64,000 nucleotides of DNA from JAGVSZ01 sp035456405 (lineage in GTDB: Bacteria > Pseudomonadota > Gammaproteobacteria > Burkholderiales > SG8-39): positions 1 through 64,000 of the forward strand of contig DATIDG010000007.1 of assembly GCA_035456405.1 (NCBI GenBank). Direction: 5' to 3'. A program made the translations under genes and the position numbers. Under the pieces are notes generated by a model that did not search any database, was not told the DNA's origin, and saw only the letters and a program-made list of their open reading frames with translations. How positions within the stretch are numbered: position 1 is the first letter of the stretch; the number at the start of each line of letters is the position of its first letter. Positions 1 through 7,752 of the stretch are shown piece after piece.

Positions 1-1001
1 ATCAGCACCACGCCGTTGCGGCCCGGCTTGGTTTGAAGTCGACCCTTCACCGCTCGGAATGCGGCCAGCCCTCGCGCGGCCTCCGCGAGGGTCGCCCCGG
101 CGGCGAGCGCCGCGGCGGCGGCGGCGAGCGCGTTGCGCACGCTGTGCAGGCCCGGCACCTGGAGCGCGACCGCGGCCCGCTCGCCGTCTGCGCGTAGCTC
201 GAGGACCGCCCCCGCCGCGCGGAGCTCGTAACCGGCGGTGACGCGTGCGCCCGACGACGTGCCGAAGTCCCGCACCTCACGGGTCCCCGCGAGCTCGCGC
301 CAGTAGCCGTAGTGCCCGTCGTCGCGGTTGAGCACCGCGACGCCCTCGGGCGCGAGGGCGCGCAGCAGGGCGCCGTGCTCGGCGGCGACCTCCGCGACCC
401 CACGCATGAACTCCTGGTGCTCGCGCTGCGCGTTGTTGATCAGCGCCAGGGTGGGCTGCGCGATCCCGGCGAGGTAGCCCGTCTCCCCGGGGTGGTTCAT
501 GCCAATCTCGATCACCGCACAGGCGTGCTCGTCGCGCACCCGCAGGCAGGTGAGCGGCAGCCCGATGTCGTTGTTGAGGTTGCCGGCGGTGGCGAGGACA
601 CGCGCGGCGCCGAACTGCTCCCGCAGGCACGCCGCGAGCATTTCCTTGACCGTGGTCTTGCCGTTCGAGCCGACTACCCCGATTACCGGGATGCGAAAGC
701 GGCCGCGCCAGTGCTTCGCCAGCGCCCCGAGGGCGAGCTTCGCGTCTCCGACGACGAGGAGCGGCATCCCGGCCGCCTGCACCGCCACACCGGCCACCCG
801 CTCCACCATTGCCGCGACCGCGCCCCGCTCGCGCGCCGCACCGACGTACTCGTGGCCGTCGAAGCGCTCGCCGCGCAGCGCGACGAAAAGCGCCCCGCGC
901 TCGATCGTGCGGCTGTCGGTCGATACGGACTCGAAGCGCACGTCGGCGCCGACGACCGTCGCGCCGAGGGCCTGCGCGGCCTTGGCGAGGGTCATCATCA
1001 T
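1..1001 (-). CDS. murF: UDP-N-acetylmuramoyl-tripeptide--D-alanyl-D-alanine ligase MurF (partial, C-terminus off the left edge)
   Basis: Cytoplasmic ligase that adds D-Ala-D-Ala to UDP-MurNAc-tripeptide using ATP. About 333 codons are visible; the usual ~450-residue protein is cut by the window edge. The N-terminal Mur-ligase domain is followed by the ATP P-loop GVVGSNGKTTVKE (residues ~108-120), then LNNDIGLPLTCL and EIGMNHPGE, which are MurF-type blocks. ATG at 1001 overlaps the murE stop as ATGA, so translation is probably coupled; two more ATGs follow directly in frame. It is the last visible gene of the dcw operon reading leftwards. Confidence 0.95.
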   Translation of the reverse strand, partial: MMMTLAKAAQALGATVVGADVRFESVSTDSRTIERGALFVALRGERFDGHEYVGAARERGAVAAMVERVAGVAVQAAGMPLLVVGDAKLALGALAKHWRGRFRIPVIGVVGSNGKTTVKEMLAACLREQFGAARVLATAGNLNNDIGLPLTCLRVRDEHACAVIEIGMNHPGETGYLAGIAQPTLALINNAQREHQEFMRGVAEVAAEHGALLRALAPEGVAVLNRDDGHYGYWRELAGTREVRDFGTSSGARVTAGYELRAAGAVLELRADGERAAVALQVPGLHSVRNALAAAAAALAAGATLAEAARGLAAFRAVKGRLQTKPGRNGVVL

Positions 1002-2494
1002 CCGGCGCCCCCCGCGGAGTCGGCGAGCGCGACGCGCGCCTCGTCCACGTCGGAGAACGGGAGGCGCTTCCCGGCGATCTCCTGGTAGGGCTCGTGCCCC
1101 TTGCCCGCGATCAGCACCACGTCGCCCGCACGCGCGCCGGCGATCGCCGCGCGAATTGCCGCGCGCCGGTCGACTTGGACCGCATGCGGCGCGCGCACGC
1201 CCCGCACGATGTCCGCGACGATCGCCGCCGGGTCCTCGCTGCGCGGGTTGTCGCTCGTCACCACGACGAAGTCGGCGTGCCGCGACGCGACCTCGCCCAT
1301 CAGCGGGCGCTTGCCGCGATCGCGGTCGCCGCCGCAGCCGAACACGCAGACGAGCCGGCCGCCTTGCGCACGCGCGACGTCGCGCAGGCTCGCGAGGCAC
1401 TTGTCAAGCGCATCGGGGCTGTGCGCGTAGTCGACGACGACGAGCGGCGCAGCGCCGCCCCCGACCCGCTGCATGCGCCCGGGCGGCGGCTCGAGCCGCG
1501 CGCAGATCGCGGGAATGTCGTCGAGCCGGAGGCCCGCGACGAGCAGCACGCCGATCACGCCGAGGAGGTTCGCCACGTTGAAGCGCCCGACGAGCGGGCT
1601 CGCGAAGTCCGCCGCGCCCCAGCTCGATTCGAGCCGGAACGCCAGGCCGGCGCTCGAGACCGCGATGTCGCGCGCCTCGAGCCAGCGCTCGAGGCCGCTT
1701 GCCGCTGCCGCGCCGCGCGACAGGCTGTAGCCGATCCGAGCGACCTGCCCGAACGCGAGCGTGTGCGCGATGCGCACGCCGAGCGCGTCGTCGAGGTTGA
1801 GCACCGCGTGGGCAAGGCCCGGCGCGCGGAACAGGCGCAGCTTCGCCTGCGCGTAGCTCTCCATGTCGGGATGGAACTCGAGGTGGTCACGCGAGAGGTT
1901 CGTGAACAGCGCGCATGCAAACCGCGTGCCCTCGAGGCGCCCCTGCTCGAGGCCGATCGAAGAGACCTCCATCGCGACGCACGCGGCGCCGCCGTCGAGG
2001 AAGCCCTTGAGCGCGCGCTGGAGGACGACCGCGTCGGGCGTCGTGTTCGGGTTCTCCTCGAGCGCGCCCGGAAAGCCGATGCCGAGCGTGCCGACCACCG
2101 CACACTTGCGGCCCGCGCCGGAGAGGGCCTGCGCGAGCCACTGGCTGCAGGAGGTCTTGCCGTTGGTGCCGGTCACCCCGACGACCCACAGCTTCTCGGA
2201 CGGCCGGCCGAACACCTCCGCCGCGAGCGGCCCCGCCTGCCGCTTGAGACCCGCGACCGCGACGTTGGGCGCGGCCAGCGCGCGCGGCCACGCGAAGCCG
2301 TCGCGCTCCCACAGGACGGCGCCGGCGCCACGTGCGAGCGCGTTGGCGATGAACTGCCGTCCGTCGGCCCGCTTGCCGGGGTAGGCGAGAAAAACGTCGC
2401 CGCGCGCGACCGCGCGGCTGTCCGCCGCGAGACCGGTCACGCGCACGCCGAGTTGTGCTAGCTCGCTCAGAATCCTTGCCGCTACGTTGCTCAC
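998..2494 (-). CDS. murE: UDP-N-acetylmuramoyl-tripeptide synthetase MurE (DAP-adding type)
   Basis: Adds the third stem-peptide amino acid to UDP-MurNAc-L-Ala-D-Glu in the cytoplasm. 498 residues, normal for the family. ATP P-loop VTGTNGKTS, the DHLEFHPDMESYAQAK block, FGCGGDRDRGKRPLMG and the C-terminal DNPRSEDPAAI are all visible. The DNPR motif is the established signature of meso-diaminopimelate-adding enzymes, as expected for a Gram-negative. The start is GTG (GTGAGCAAC), 66 nt after ftsI, without a strong ribosome binding site. The stop overlaps the murF ATG by 4 nt. Confidence 0.97.
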   Translation of the reverse strand: MSNVAARILSELAQLGVRVTGLAADSRAVARGDVFLAYPGKRADGRQFIANALARGAGAVLWERDGFAWPRALAAPNVAVAGLKRQAGPLAAEVFGRPSEKLWVVGVTGTNGKTSCSQWLAQALSGAGRKCAVVGTLGIGFPGALEENPNTTPDAVVLQRALKGFLDGGAACVAMEVSSIGLEQGRLEGTRFACALFTNLSRDHLEFHPDMESYAQAKLRLFRAPGLAHAVLNLDDALGVRIAHTLAFGQVARIGYSLSRGAAAASGLERWLEARDIAVSSAGLAFRLESSWGAADFASPLVGRFNVANLLGVIGVLLVAGLRLDDIPAICARLEPPPGRMQRVGGGAAPLVVVDYAHSPDALDKCLASLRDVARAQGGRLVCVFGCGGDRDRGKRPLMGEVASRHADFVVVTSDNPRSEDPAAIVADIVRGVRAPHAVQVDRRAAIRAAIAGARAGDVVLIAGKGHEPYQEIAGKRLPFSDVDEARVALADSAGGAG

Positions 2495-2560
2495 TTCACG
2501 CGCGGCTTCCGCCGCCCGCTGCGTTGCTCCCCGTCTGGTTCACTTGTCCCGTCTCCCGCT

Positions 2561-4291
2561 TCACACGCCTTCCCGGACTTCGAGTGCACCCGAGGGCGTC
2601 TCGATCGGCTTCATCGGCGCATCCGGCGCGACGCCGAGGATGCGCAGCGCGCCGGCCATCACCTGTGCGAACACCGGCGCGGCCACCTGGCCACCGTAGT
2701 ACTGCCCCGTCGAGGGCTCGTCGATCATCACGGCGATCACCAGCCGCGGTCGCGACGCGGGCGCAAGACCGACGAATGACGAGTGGTACTTGTCGATTGC
2801 GTAGCCGCCGTTCTCCTGCTTGTGCGCGGTCCCGGTCTTGCCGGCAACGCGGTAGCCAATGATCCGCGCGCGCGGCGCGGTGCCGCCCGGTTCGACCGCC
2901 AGTTCAAGCATGTCGCGCACGGCCGCGACCGTCTTCCGCGAGACGAGCGGCTTGCCGGCGGGCGGGTTGTCCACCTTTAGCAGCGACAGCGGCACGAGGT
3001 CGCCGCCGCGCGCGAACACGGTGTAGGCGCGTGCGAGCTGCACGAGGCTCACCGAGATGCCGTGGCCGTAGGACATCGTGGCCTGCTCGATCGGCCGCCA
3101 CGTCTTGAACGGACGCAGCTTGCCCACCGCCTCGCCCGGAAAGCCGAGCCGCGGCGACGCGCCGAGCCCGATACCGTCGAACATCGTCCAGATCGTCTCG
3201 GCCGGCAGCGCGAGCGCGATCTTGGCGGCGCCGACGTTCGAGGATTTCTGGATCACCTGCTCGACGGTGACCGTGCCCGCCGGGTGGGCGTCGCGAATCG
3301 TCGCCGGACCGATCGTAAGCGTGCCCGGTGCGGTTTCGATCTTCGTCGTCGGCGAGACGCGGCCGGCCTCGAGGGCGAGCGCTACCGTGAACGGCTTGAG
3401 CGTCGAGCCCGGCTCGAACGAGTCGGTGACCGCACGGTTGCGGATCTGTCCGCCGGTGAGCCGCGCGCGGTTGTTCGGGTTGTAGGACGGCAGATTCGCG
3501 AGCGCGAGCACCTCGCCGGTGCCCGAGTCGACGACTACGATTCCGCCGCCCATCGCACGGTGCGCCGCGACCGCGCGCTTGAGCTCCGAGTACGCGAGGC
3601 TCTGAATGCGGGCGTCGAGCGCGAGCACGACGTCGCGACCGTCGCGCGCCGCGCGCACGCTCTCGATGTCCTCGACGATCTGCCCGAGCCGGTCCTTGAT
3701 CACCCGCCGGCTGCCGGGGCGGCCGGCGAGCTCCGCCTGGGCGGCGAGCTCGATGCCTTCCTGGCCGACCTCGTCGACGTCGGTGAACCCGACCACGTGC
3801 GCCGCCGTCTCTCCCGCCGGGTAGTAGCGCCGATACTCCTTGCTCTGGTAGACGCCGGCGAGCTTCATCGCCGCGACCCGGTCGGCAGCCTCCGGTGGCA
3901 CCTGGCGCTTGAGGTACACGAAGTCGCGCGTAGTGTCGGCGAGGCGCTTGCGCAGCTCCTCGCGCGGCATCTCGAGGGCCGCCGCGAGCGCGTCGCGCTG
4001 CTTCGCCGTCATGGTCACGTCTTCGGGAATCGCCCAGAAGGATTTGACCGGCGTGGACACCGCGAGTGCCTCGCCGTTGCGGTCGAGGATCCGGCCGCGG
4101 TTCGCGGGGATCTCGAGCGTGCGGCTGTAGCGGGACTCGCCTTTCGCGCGCAGGAACTCGTTGTTCCATCCCTGCAGGTAGACGGCGCGCCCCGCGAGCA
4201 GTGCGAACCCCGCCGCCGCCAGGCCAAGCACGACCCGCGCGCGCCACGGCGGAAACGTCGGGGCGAGGACCGGCGAATCGGCGAACTTCAC
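2561..4291 (-). CDS. ftsI: Peptidoglycan D,D-transpeptidase FtsI (PBP3)
   Basis: Septal transpeptidase of the divisome. I chose the GTG at 4291 because it overlaps the ftsL stop as GTGA and puts the single transmembrane helix (VVLGLAAAGFALLAGRAVYL) near the N-terminus; 576 residues. The open frame continues upstream, but that part is antisense to ftsL coding. Catalytic motifs are intact: SxxK in FEPGSTLKPFT, SxN in KSSNVGAAK, KTG in AGKTGTAHK. The pedestal (dimerisation) domain with IPANRGRILDRNGE precedes the transpeptidase domain. Sits in the dcw operon between ftsL and murE. Confidence 0.96.
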   Translation of the reverse strand: MKFADSPVLAPTFPPWRARVVLGLAAAGFALLAGRAVYLQGWNNEFLRAKGESRYSRTLEIPANRGRILDRNGEALAVSTPVKSFWAIPEDVTMTAKQRDALAAALEMPREELRKRLADTTRDFVYLKRQVPPEAADRVAAMKLAGVYQSKEYRRYYPAGETAAHVVGFTDVDEVGQEGIELAAQAELAGRPGSRRVIKDRLGQIVEDIESVRAARDGRDVVLALDARIQSLAYSELKRAVAAHRAMGGGIVVVDSGTGEVLALANLPSYNPNNRARLTGGQIRNRAVTDSFEPGSTLKPFTVALALEAGRVSPTTKIETAPGTLTIGPATIRDAHPAGTVTVEQVIQKSSNVGAAKIALALPAETIWTMFDGIGLGASPRLGFPGEAVGKLRPFKTWRPIEQATMSYGHGISVSLVQLARAYTVFARGGDLVPLSLLKVDNPPAGKPLVSRKTVAAVRDMLELAVEPGGTAPRARIIGYRVAGKTGTAHKQENGGYAIDKYHSSFVGLAPASRPRLVIAVMIDEPSTGQYYGGQVAAPVFAQVMAGALRILGVAPDAPMKPIETPSGALEVREGV

Positions 4292-4566
4292 TGCCCTGCT
4301 CCGCGCCGCGGATCGGCGAGTTGCAACCGGTTCACTCCCGGCGGCTGCATGCGCAGGCGCTCGCGCGCGTGCCGCTCGACGCGCGTGGGCATCGCCCACG
4401 TGCTCGCCTCGAGCTGGAGCTGGCCGTACTCGACCTCGAGGTTCTGCGCGCGCGCCTGCTCGCGCTCCAGCTCGGCGAAGAGCTTCCGGGCCTGGTGCTG
4501 CGACGTCACGAGACCGAGCGCGCAGGCGGCCAGCACGGCGAGGAGGAGGAGGTTGAGCCGGGCCAT
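4288..4566 (-). CDS. ftsL: Cell division protein FtsL
   Basis: Small bitopic divisome protein (92 residues) that with FtsB and FtsQ activates FtsI/FtsW. It has a short cytoplasmic start, one transmembrane helix (LNLLLLAVLAACALGLV, residues ~4-20) and a periplasmic coiled coil with the usual QHQARKLFAELEREQARA register. The gene is recognised by position between rsmH and ftsI as much as by sequence. ATG at 4566; its stop overlaps the ftsI GTG. Confidence 0.92.
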   Translation of the reverse strand: MARLNLLLLAVLAACALGLVTSQHQARKLFAELEREQARAQNLEVEYGQLQLEASTWAMPTRVERHARERLRMQPPGVNRLQLADPRRGAGQ

Positions 4567-4601
4567 CCGCCTGCGCGACTACGGTTCGATCGGGAAACGC
4601 T

Positions 4602-4627
4602 GCACGAGGGGCCAGGCCCCCTTGTGC
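4602..4627. repeat. Palindromic repeat between rsmH and ftsL
   Basis: Imperfect inverted repeat (GCACGAGGGG on one side, CCCCTTGTGC on the other, one G-U wobble) in the 92-nt gap between rsmH and ftsL. It resembles hairpins at 16771-16831 and 29879-29909 that share a CAAGGGG/CCCCTTG core, so I treat it as a distant copy of the same REP-like family. There is no T-run, so it is not a classical terminator. Confidence 0.4.
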
Positions 4628-4658
4628 AACTCCCCTGTTCCAGGCCGGCGCGCGCCGC

Positions 4659-5576
4659 TCATGCGGGCTTCTCGGCCACGCGCATGATTGCGCTGCGCGC
4701 GCGCGGGTTGAATGCCACTTCTTCGGGCGACGGGCGCACCGGCTTGCCCACTACCTTGAGCCGCGGTTGTGGCATTTCCGTGGCTTTGAGGGGGAGGCGC
4801 TCGGGCACTTCGGGGCGCGCGTGCGACTGGAGGAAGCGCTTGACGGTCCGGTCCTCGAGCGAATGGAAGCTGATAACCGCGAGGCGTCCGCCGGGCGCGA
4901 GCCGCGCGAGAGCCTGGGGCAGCGCTAGCGACAATTCCTCAAGCTCCTGATTGACGTGAATCCGTAGAGCCTGGAAGGTGCGCGTCGCCGGGTCCTGCCC
5001 GACTTCACGCGTCCGGACAGCCGCAGCCACGATGCGGGCAAGTTGGACTGTGCGGTCAATGCGCTCTCGGGTCCGAGCAGCAACAATCGCCTTTGCAATC
5101 GGGCCAGCAAACCGTTCTTCCCCATAGTTTTTGATCACCCCTCTTATTTCGGCTTCACTCGCCCGCGCCAGCCAAGCAGCGGCCGGCTCTCCTCCGCTCG
5201 GGTCCATGCGCATGTCGAGCGGCGCATCGGCCCTGAAGCTGAAACCCCTGTCCGCCTCGTCGACCTGCGGCGAGGAAATGCCGAGATCGAAGAGCACGCC
5301 GTTCACCATCTGCACACCTTCCTCGCTCAGCACCTGCGCGAGCCGCGCGAACCGCGCGTGGCGGATCGCGAAGCGCGCATCGGCGAGTTCGCGCCCCGCC
5401 GCCACCGCCGCCGGATCGCGGTCCATCGCAATCAGCCGTCCCGCCGGCCCGAGCCGCGCGAGGATCGAGCGGCTGTGCCCGCCCCGCCCGAACGTCGCGT
5501 CCACGTAGACGCCGTCCGGCTTCACCGCCAGGGCCTCGACCGCCTCCGCAAGGAGGACGGTCCTGTGCTCGGCCAC
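4659..5576 (-). CDS. rsmH: 16S rRNA (cytosine(1402)-N(4))-methyltransferase RsmH (MraW)
   Basis: SAM-dependent methyltransferase that N4-methylates C1402 of 16S rRNA. 305 residues with the family start MAEHRTVLLAEAVEAL, the SAM-binding VDATFGRGGHSRSIL, LFDLGISSPQVDE, and the C-terminal ISFHSLEDRTVKRF that is diagnostic of RsmH. The start is GTG at 5576, 21 nt after mraZ. Second gene of the dcw operon, in its conserved position. Confidence 0.97.
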   Translation of the reverse strand: MAEHRTVLLAEAVEALAVKPDGVYVDATFGRGGHSRSILARLGPAGRLIAMDRDPAAVAAGRELADARFAIRHARFARLAQVLSEEGVQMVNGVLFDLGISSPQVDEADRGFSFRADAPLDMRMDPSGGEPAAAWLARASEAEIRGVIKNYGEERFAGPIAKAIVAARTRERIDRTVQLARIVAAAVRTREVGQDPATRTFQALRIHVNQELEELSLALPQALARLAPGGRLAVISFHSLEDRTVKRFLQSHARPEVPERLPLKATEMPQPRLKVVGKPVRPSPEEVAFNPRARSAIMRVAEKPA

Positions 5577-5597
5577 GCTCGCCCCCCGGCCGCGCCC

Positions 5598-6041
5598 CTA
5601 CAGCGAGAAGTTGTCCGTCCCGGGCGGCGGGGTCGTCCCCGCCATCGCCAATGCGTCGCCGAGCTTCTTCTCCCAGACCTCGGCGTCCCAGATCTCGAAA
5701 TGGCTGCCTTGGCCGACCAGCGTCACGGTCTTCTTCAGGTCGGCGAACTTGCGGAGCGCGGGGGAAATGAGGATTCGGCCGGTGCCGTCGAGCGTGAGCT
5801 CCTCGGCGAAGCCGACAATCAGCCTTTGCCACCAGCGCGCCTGCTCGTTGAAGCTCGAGAGCGTGGAAATGCGGGCGCTGATTGGCGCGAAAGCCGCGCT
5901 TGGGTAGAGCAGCAGGCAGCGATCGGGGTGCGCAGTCAACACCACGCCTCCGCCACCCGAAGTGAGCGCTTCCCGATGCCGCGTGGGAATCGAGAGCCGT
6001 CCCTTCGGGTCGAGAGAGATCTCGGCCGCTCCCTGAAACAC
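5598..6041 (-). CDS. mraZ: Transcriptional regulator MraZ
   Basis: DNA-binding AbrB-like regulator that binds repeats in its own promoter and represses the dcw operon. I chose the GTG at 6041 because it gives the canonical N-terminus VFQGAAEISLDPKGRLSIP and sits 5-6 nt after a GGAGGAG ribosome binding site; an in-frame ATG further upstream would add an unlikely extension across the operator. 147 residues, close to the ~150 norm. Two tandem DPKGR/DGTGR-type repeats are visible. Confidence 0.95.
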   Translation of the reverse strand: MFQGAAEISLDPKGRLSIPTRHREALTSGGGGVVLTAHPDRCLLLYPSAAFAPISARISTLSSFNEQARWWQRLIVGFAEELTLDGTGRILISPALRKFADLKKTVTLVGQGSHFEIWDAEVWEKKLGDALAMAGTTPPPGTDNFSL

Positions 6042-6075
6042 TTGTCTCCTCCGTGGTGGCTCGAAATGGCGAGCT

Positions 6076-6115
6076 CCGCCCTGTTTTCCCACAGAACTAC
6101 ACTTTTCACCACTTT
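6076..6115 (-). promoter_or_regulatory. MraZ-box array upstream of mraZ
   Basis: Read on the minus strand, four direct repeats follow each other at an exact 10-nt period: AAAGTGGTGA, AAAGTGTAGT, TCTGTGGGAA and the weaker AACAGGGCGG. MraZ is known to bind tandem GTGG/TGGG-type boxes at one-helical-turn spacing in its own promoter. The array starts at the proposed -10 (6111-6116) and covers the transcription start, so binding would block RNA polymerase. The match to the published box pattern is inference from the repeat spacing. Confidence 0.7.
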
Positions 6116-6139
6116 AGAGGAGGAATTCGGGGGGGTCAA
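6111..6139 (-). promoter_or_regulatory. Predicted sigma-70 promoter of the dcw operon
   Basis: Minus strand: -35 TTGACC (6134-6139), a 17-nt spacer, -10 TAAAGT (6111-6116). The predicted start falls inside the MraZ boxes, about 60 nt before the mraZ GTG. Confidence 0.5.
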
Positions 6140-6701
6140 GGCGCGTGCGTGATTTATTTAGCTGCGACAAGGACTTAAGCCGAGTTGTCGACGCTCGGGC
6201 GGAAGTTGCAGGAAAAAGAAAGGGATAGCTCAGAAACCAGAGGCGGTTTCTGAGGCTAGGACGAGCTTAATCGGTGGGCACGGAGCCAGAAGGCGCGCGA
6301 ACAGCCTTAAGCGGCGTGCCGTCTAAGCGGCGGAGTGCCTAAGACAAGGAAGAAAAGGTCGGATCGCCCGTCAATGGAGCAGCGATGAATACGGCCACCC
6401 TCGCGACACGTGTTAGCCACGTGCCGCTCGGGTCGAATTGCTGCTGATCTTGCGGCTTCGCAAGCTGAGCGACCCTTCCGCGAAAGCGGGGCAGCCCAGC
6501 AAGGTGGAAGACGGATGAAGCTGCGTTCAGCTCAAGCCAGAGATCGTTACGGCGCTTTCGCCGAAGTTTGCTCTCTGCTTTCATGGGAAGGGGGAACCTC
6601 TGGCGGCGTAGCTCCCTCCCAGCCTCCATTGCCCTCTCCCAAAGCTCGCTCTTGTCCACGGCTGGCCGAGCACTCGCACCGCTGGGCCGGCGCATACGGA
6701 A
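6140..6701. other. Intergenic, hairpin-rich, no convincing gene
   Basis: About 560 nt without a credible protein gene; the open frames here have no ribosome binding site or family resemblance. It contains compact hairpins: CTTGCG/CGCAAG (6449-6464), CCGC-GAAA-GCGG with a GNRA loop (6478-6489), GGCG/CGCC (6551-6562), and a 10-bp terminator-like hairpin at 6229-6254. The segment 6311-6343 also contains AAGCGGCG twice, in similar contexts. It could encode a structured RNA or be a long leader or trailer; nothing here matches tRNA, tmRNA or the conserved core of RNase P RNA that I could recognise. Confidence 0.4.
6229..6254 (-). terminator. Probable rho-independent terminator
   Basis: Perfect 10-bp inverted repeat CTCAGAAACC/GGTTTCTGAG with a 6-nt loop. 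On the minus strand it is followed by a pyrimidine tract (CCCTTTCTTTTTCC), so it would stop leftward transcripts such as those from the TAXI receptor gene before they enter the dcw promoter. Confidence 0.5.
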
Positions 6702-7751
6702 TCAGCTGCAGAGCCCCAGTATCCGTTCCTCCGGTGAACAGATCTTCGCCGGTTTTGCCCGCACTTTCGCTTTCCCGGCGACGCAGCTGCGGATCTCGCG
6801 CGTCGTAGGGGGGTAATAGATCCAGCCGGTGCTGAGCTCCGGCAGGGTCAGACTGACCTCGCGCCACTTGGGATGGCCTTCGGCTTGCAGTTTCGAAAAG
6901 TTCTCGCACAGCGATCGTCCGAACCGGCTGAGCGCGTCGACCGTGTACTTCATGTTGTAGTCGTAAGTGACCAGAAACGCCCCCACCGCGATCGTCGTGA
7001 AGTCCCCGGTCAGCAGGTTCGGATAGCTCTTCGCGCGGACGGTCGAGTAGGTGTAGGTCTCGAGCGCGCGTTTGCTCAGCGGATGATTCGGGTCGAACTT
7101 CAGCAGCTTGATGAACTTCTGCGCCTCGGGCTTCATGTTCGCGATCAGAGGGGCCGGCTGCCCTGCGGCGACCACGACCACGTCCACCGTTTTGTCGCCG
7201 ATCAGCTTGACGAGAGCTTCCTCGTTCGAGAGAAAGCTGGCGTTCGCCTCGGGGATCGGGCCGTTGAACATCATGCGGTAGAGCGTATGCGTGATAAGCG
7301 CTGCCCCACTGCCGAGTATCCCGCCGTTTATCTTCGCGCTCTTGATGTCGTGAAGATAATTGAGCTCCGAGTCGGCCCTCACGATGTAATGGATCTCGGT
7401 GTTGTAGAGCGGGAGAATGACGCGCAACGGACGGATGATCGTGCTCGCCTGGGGGTTGCCGGTGCCGGCCCGGTCGATAAAGGCCTGATAGACGTCGGCC
7501 TGGACGATCGCGAGCTTGACGCCCGGCTCGTACCGAAGCAGCCGGATGTTCTCCGCCGAGCCCGCCGTCGGCAGAACCTCGAGGTCGATGTCTGCCGCGG
7601 GAGCGACGAACTTGGCGAGATCGTTTCCGATCGCGTAATAGGTGCCCCGCTCCGACGCGGTTACGATCTTGTACGCAATCGATGCCGCGTGGGCCGTTCC
7701 ACTGCCGACGCAAAGCGCTGCGACGAGCGCTCCGATGCTTTTCCACCCCAT
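6702..7751 (-). CDS. TAXI-family TRAP transporter solute receptor
   Basis: Periplasmic substrate-binding protein of the TAXI class (349 residues) with a Sec signal peptide (GALVAALCVGSGTAHA) and the family features SERGTYYAIGNDLAKFV near the N-terminus and GSAENIRLLRYEPGVKLAIVQADV. The usual TRAP membrane subunit is not next to it. The 3' part is Cys-containing and ends in CSPEERILGLCS, longer than typical. Its ATG lies 1 nt after the stop of the zinc-ribbon gene, with GGAGGGAATAAC as ribosome binding site overlapping that stop, so the two are co-translated. Confidence 0.85.
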   Translation of the reverse strand: MGWKSIGALVAALCVGSGTAHAASIAYKIVTASERGTYYAIGNDLAKFVAPAADIDLEVLPTAGSAENIRLLRYEPGVKLAIVQADVYQAFIDRAGTGNPQASTIIRPLRVILPLYNTEIHYIVRADSELNYLHDIKSAKINGGILGSGAALITHTLYRMMFNGPIPEANASFLSNEEALVKLIGDKTVDVVVVAAGQPAPLIANMKPEAQKFIKLLKFDPNHPLSKRALETYTYSTVRAKSYPNLLTGDFTTIAVGAFLVTYDYNMKYTVDALSRFGRSLCENFSKLQAEGHPKWREVSLTLPELSTGWIYYPPTTREIRSCVAGKAKVRAKPAKICSPEERILGLCS

Positions 7752-7752
7752 G

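Noticed and set aside
6339..6695. 118-codon minus-strand frame upstream of mraZ
   Set aside because: No ribosome binding site, no family resemblance; region dominated by RNA-type hairpins.
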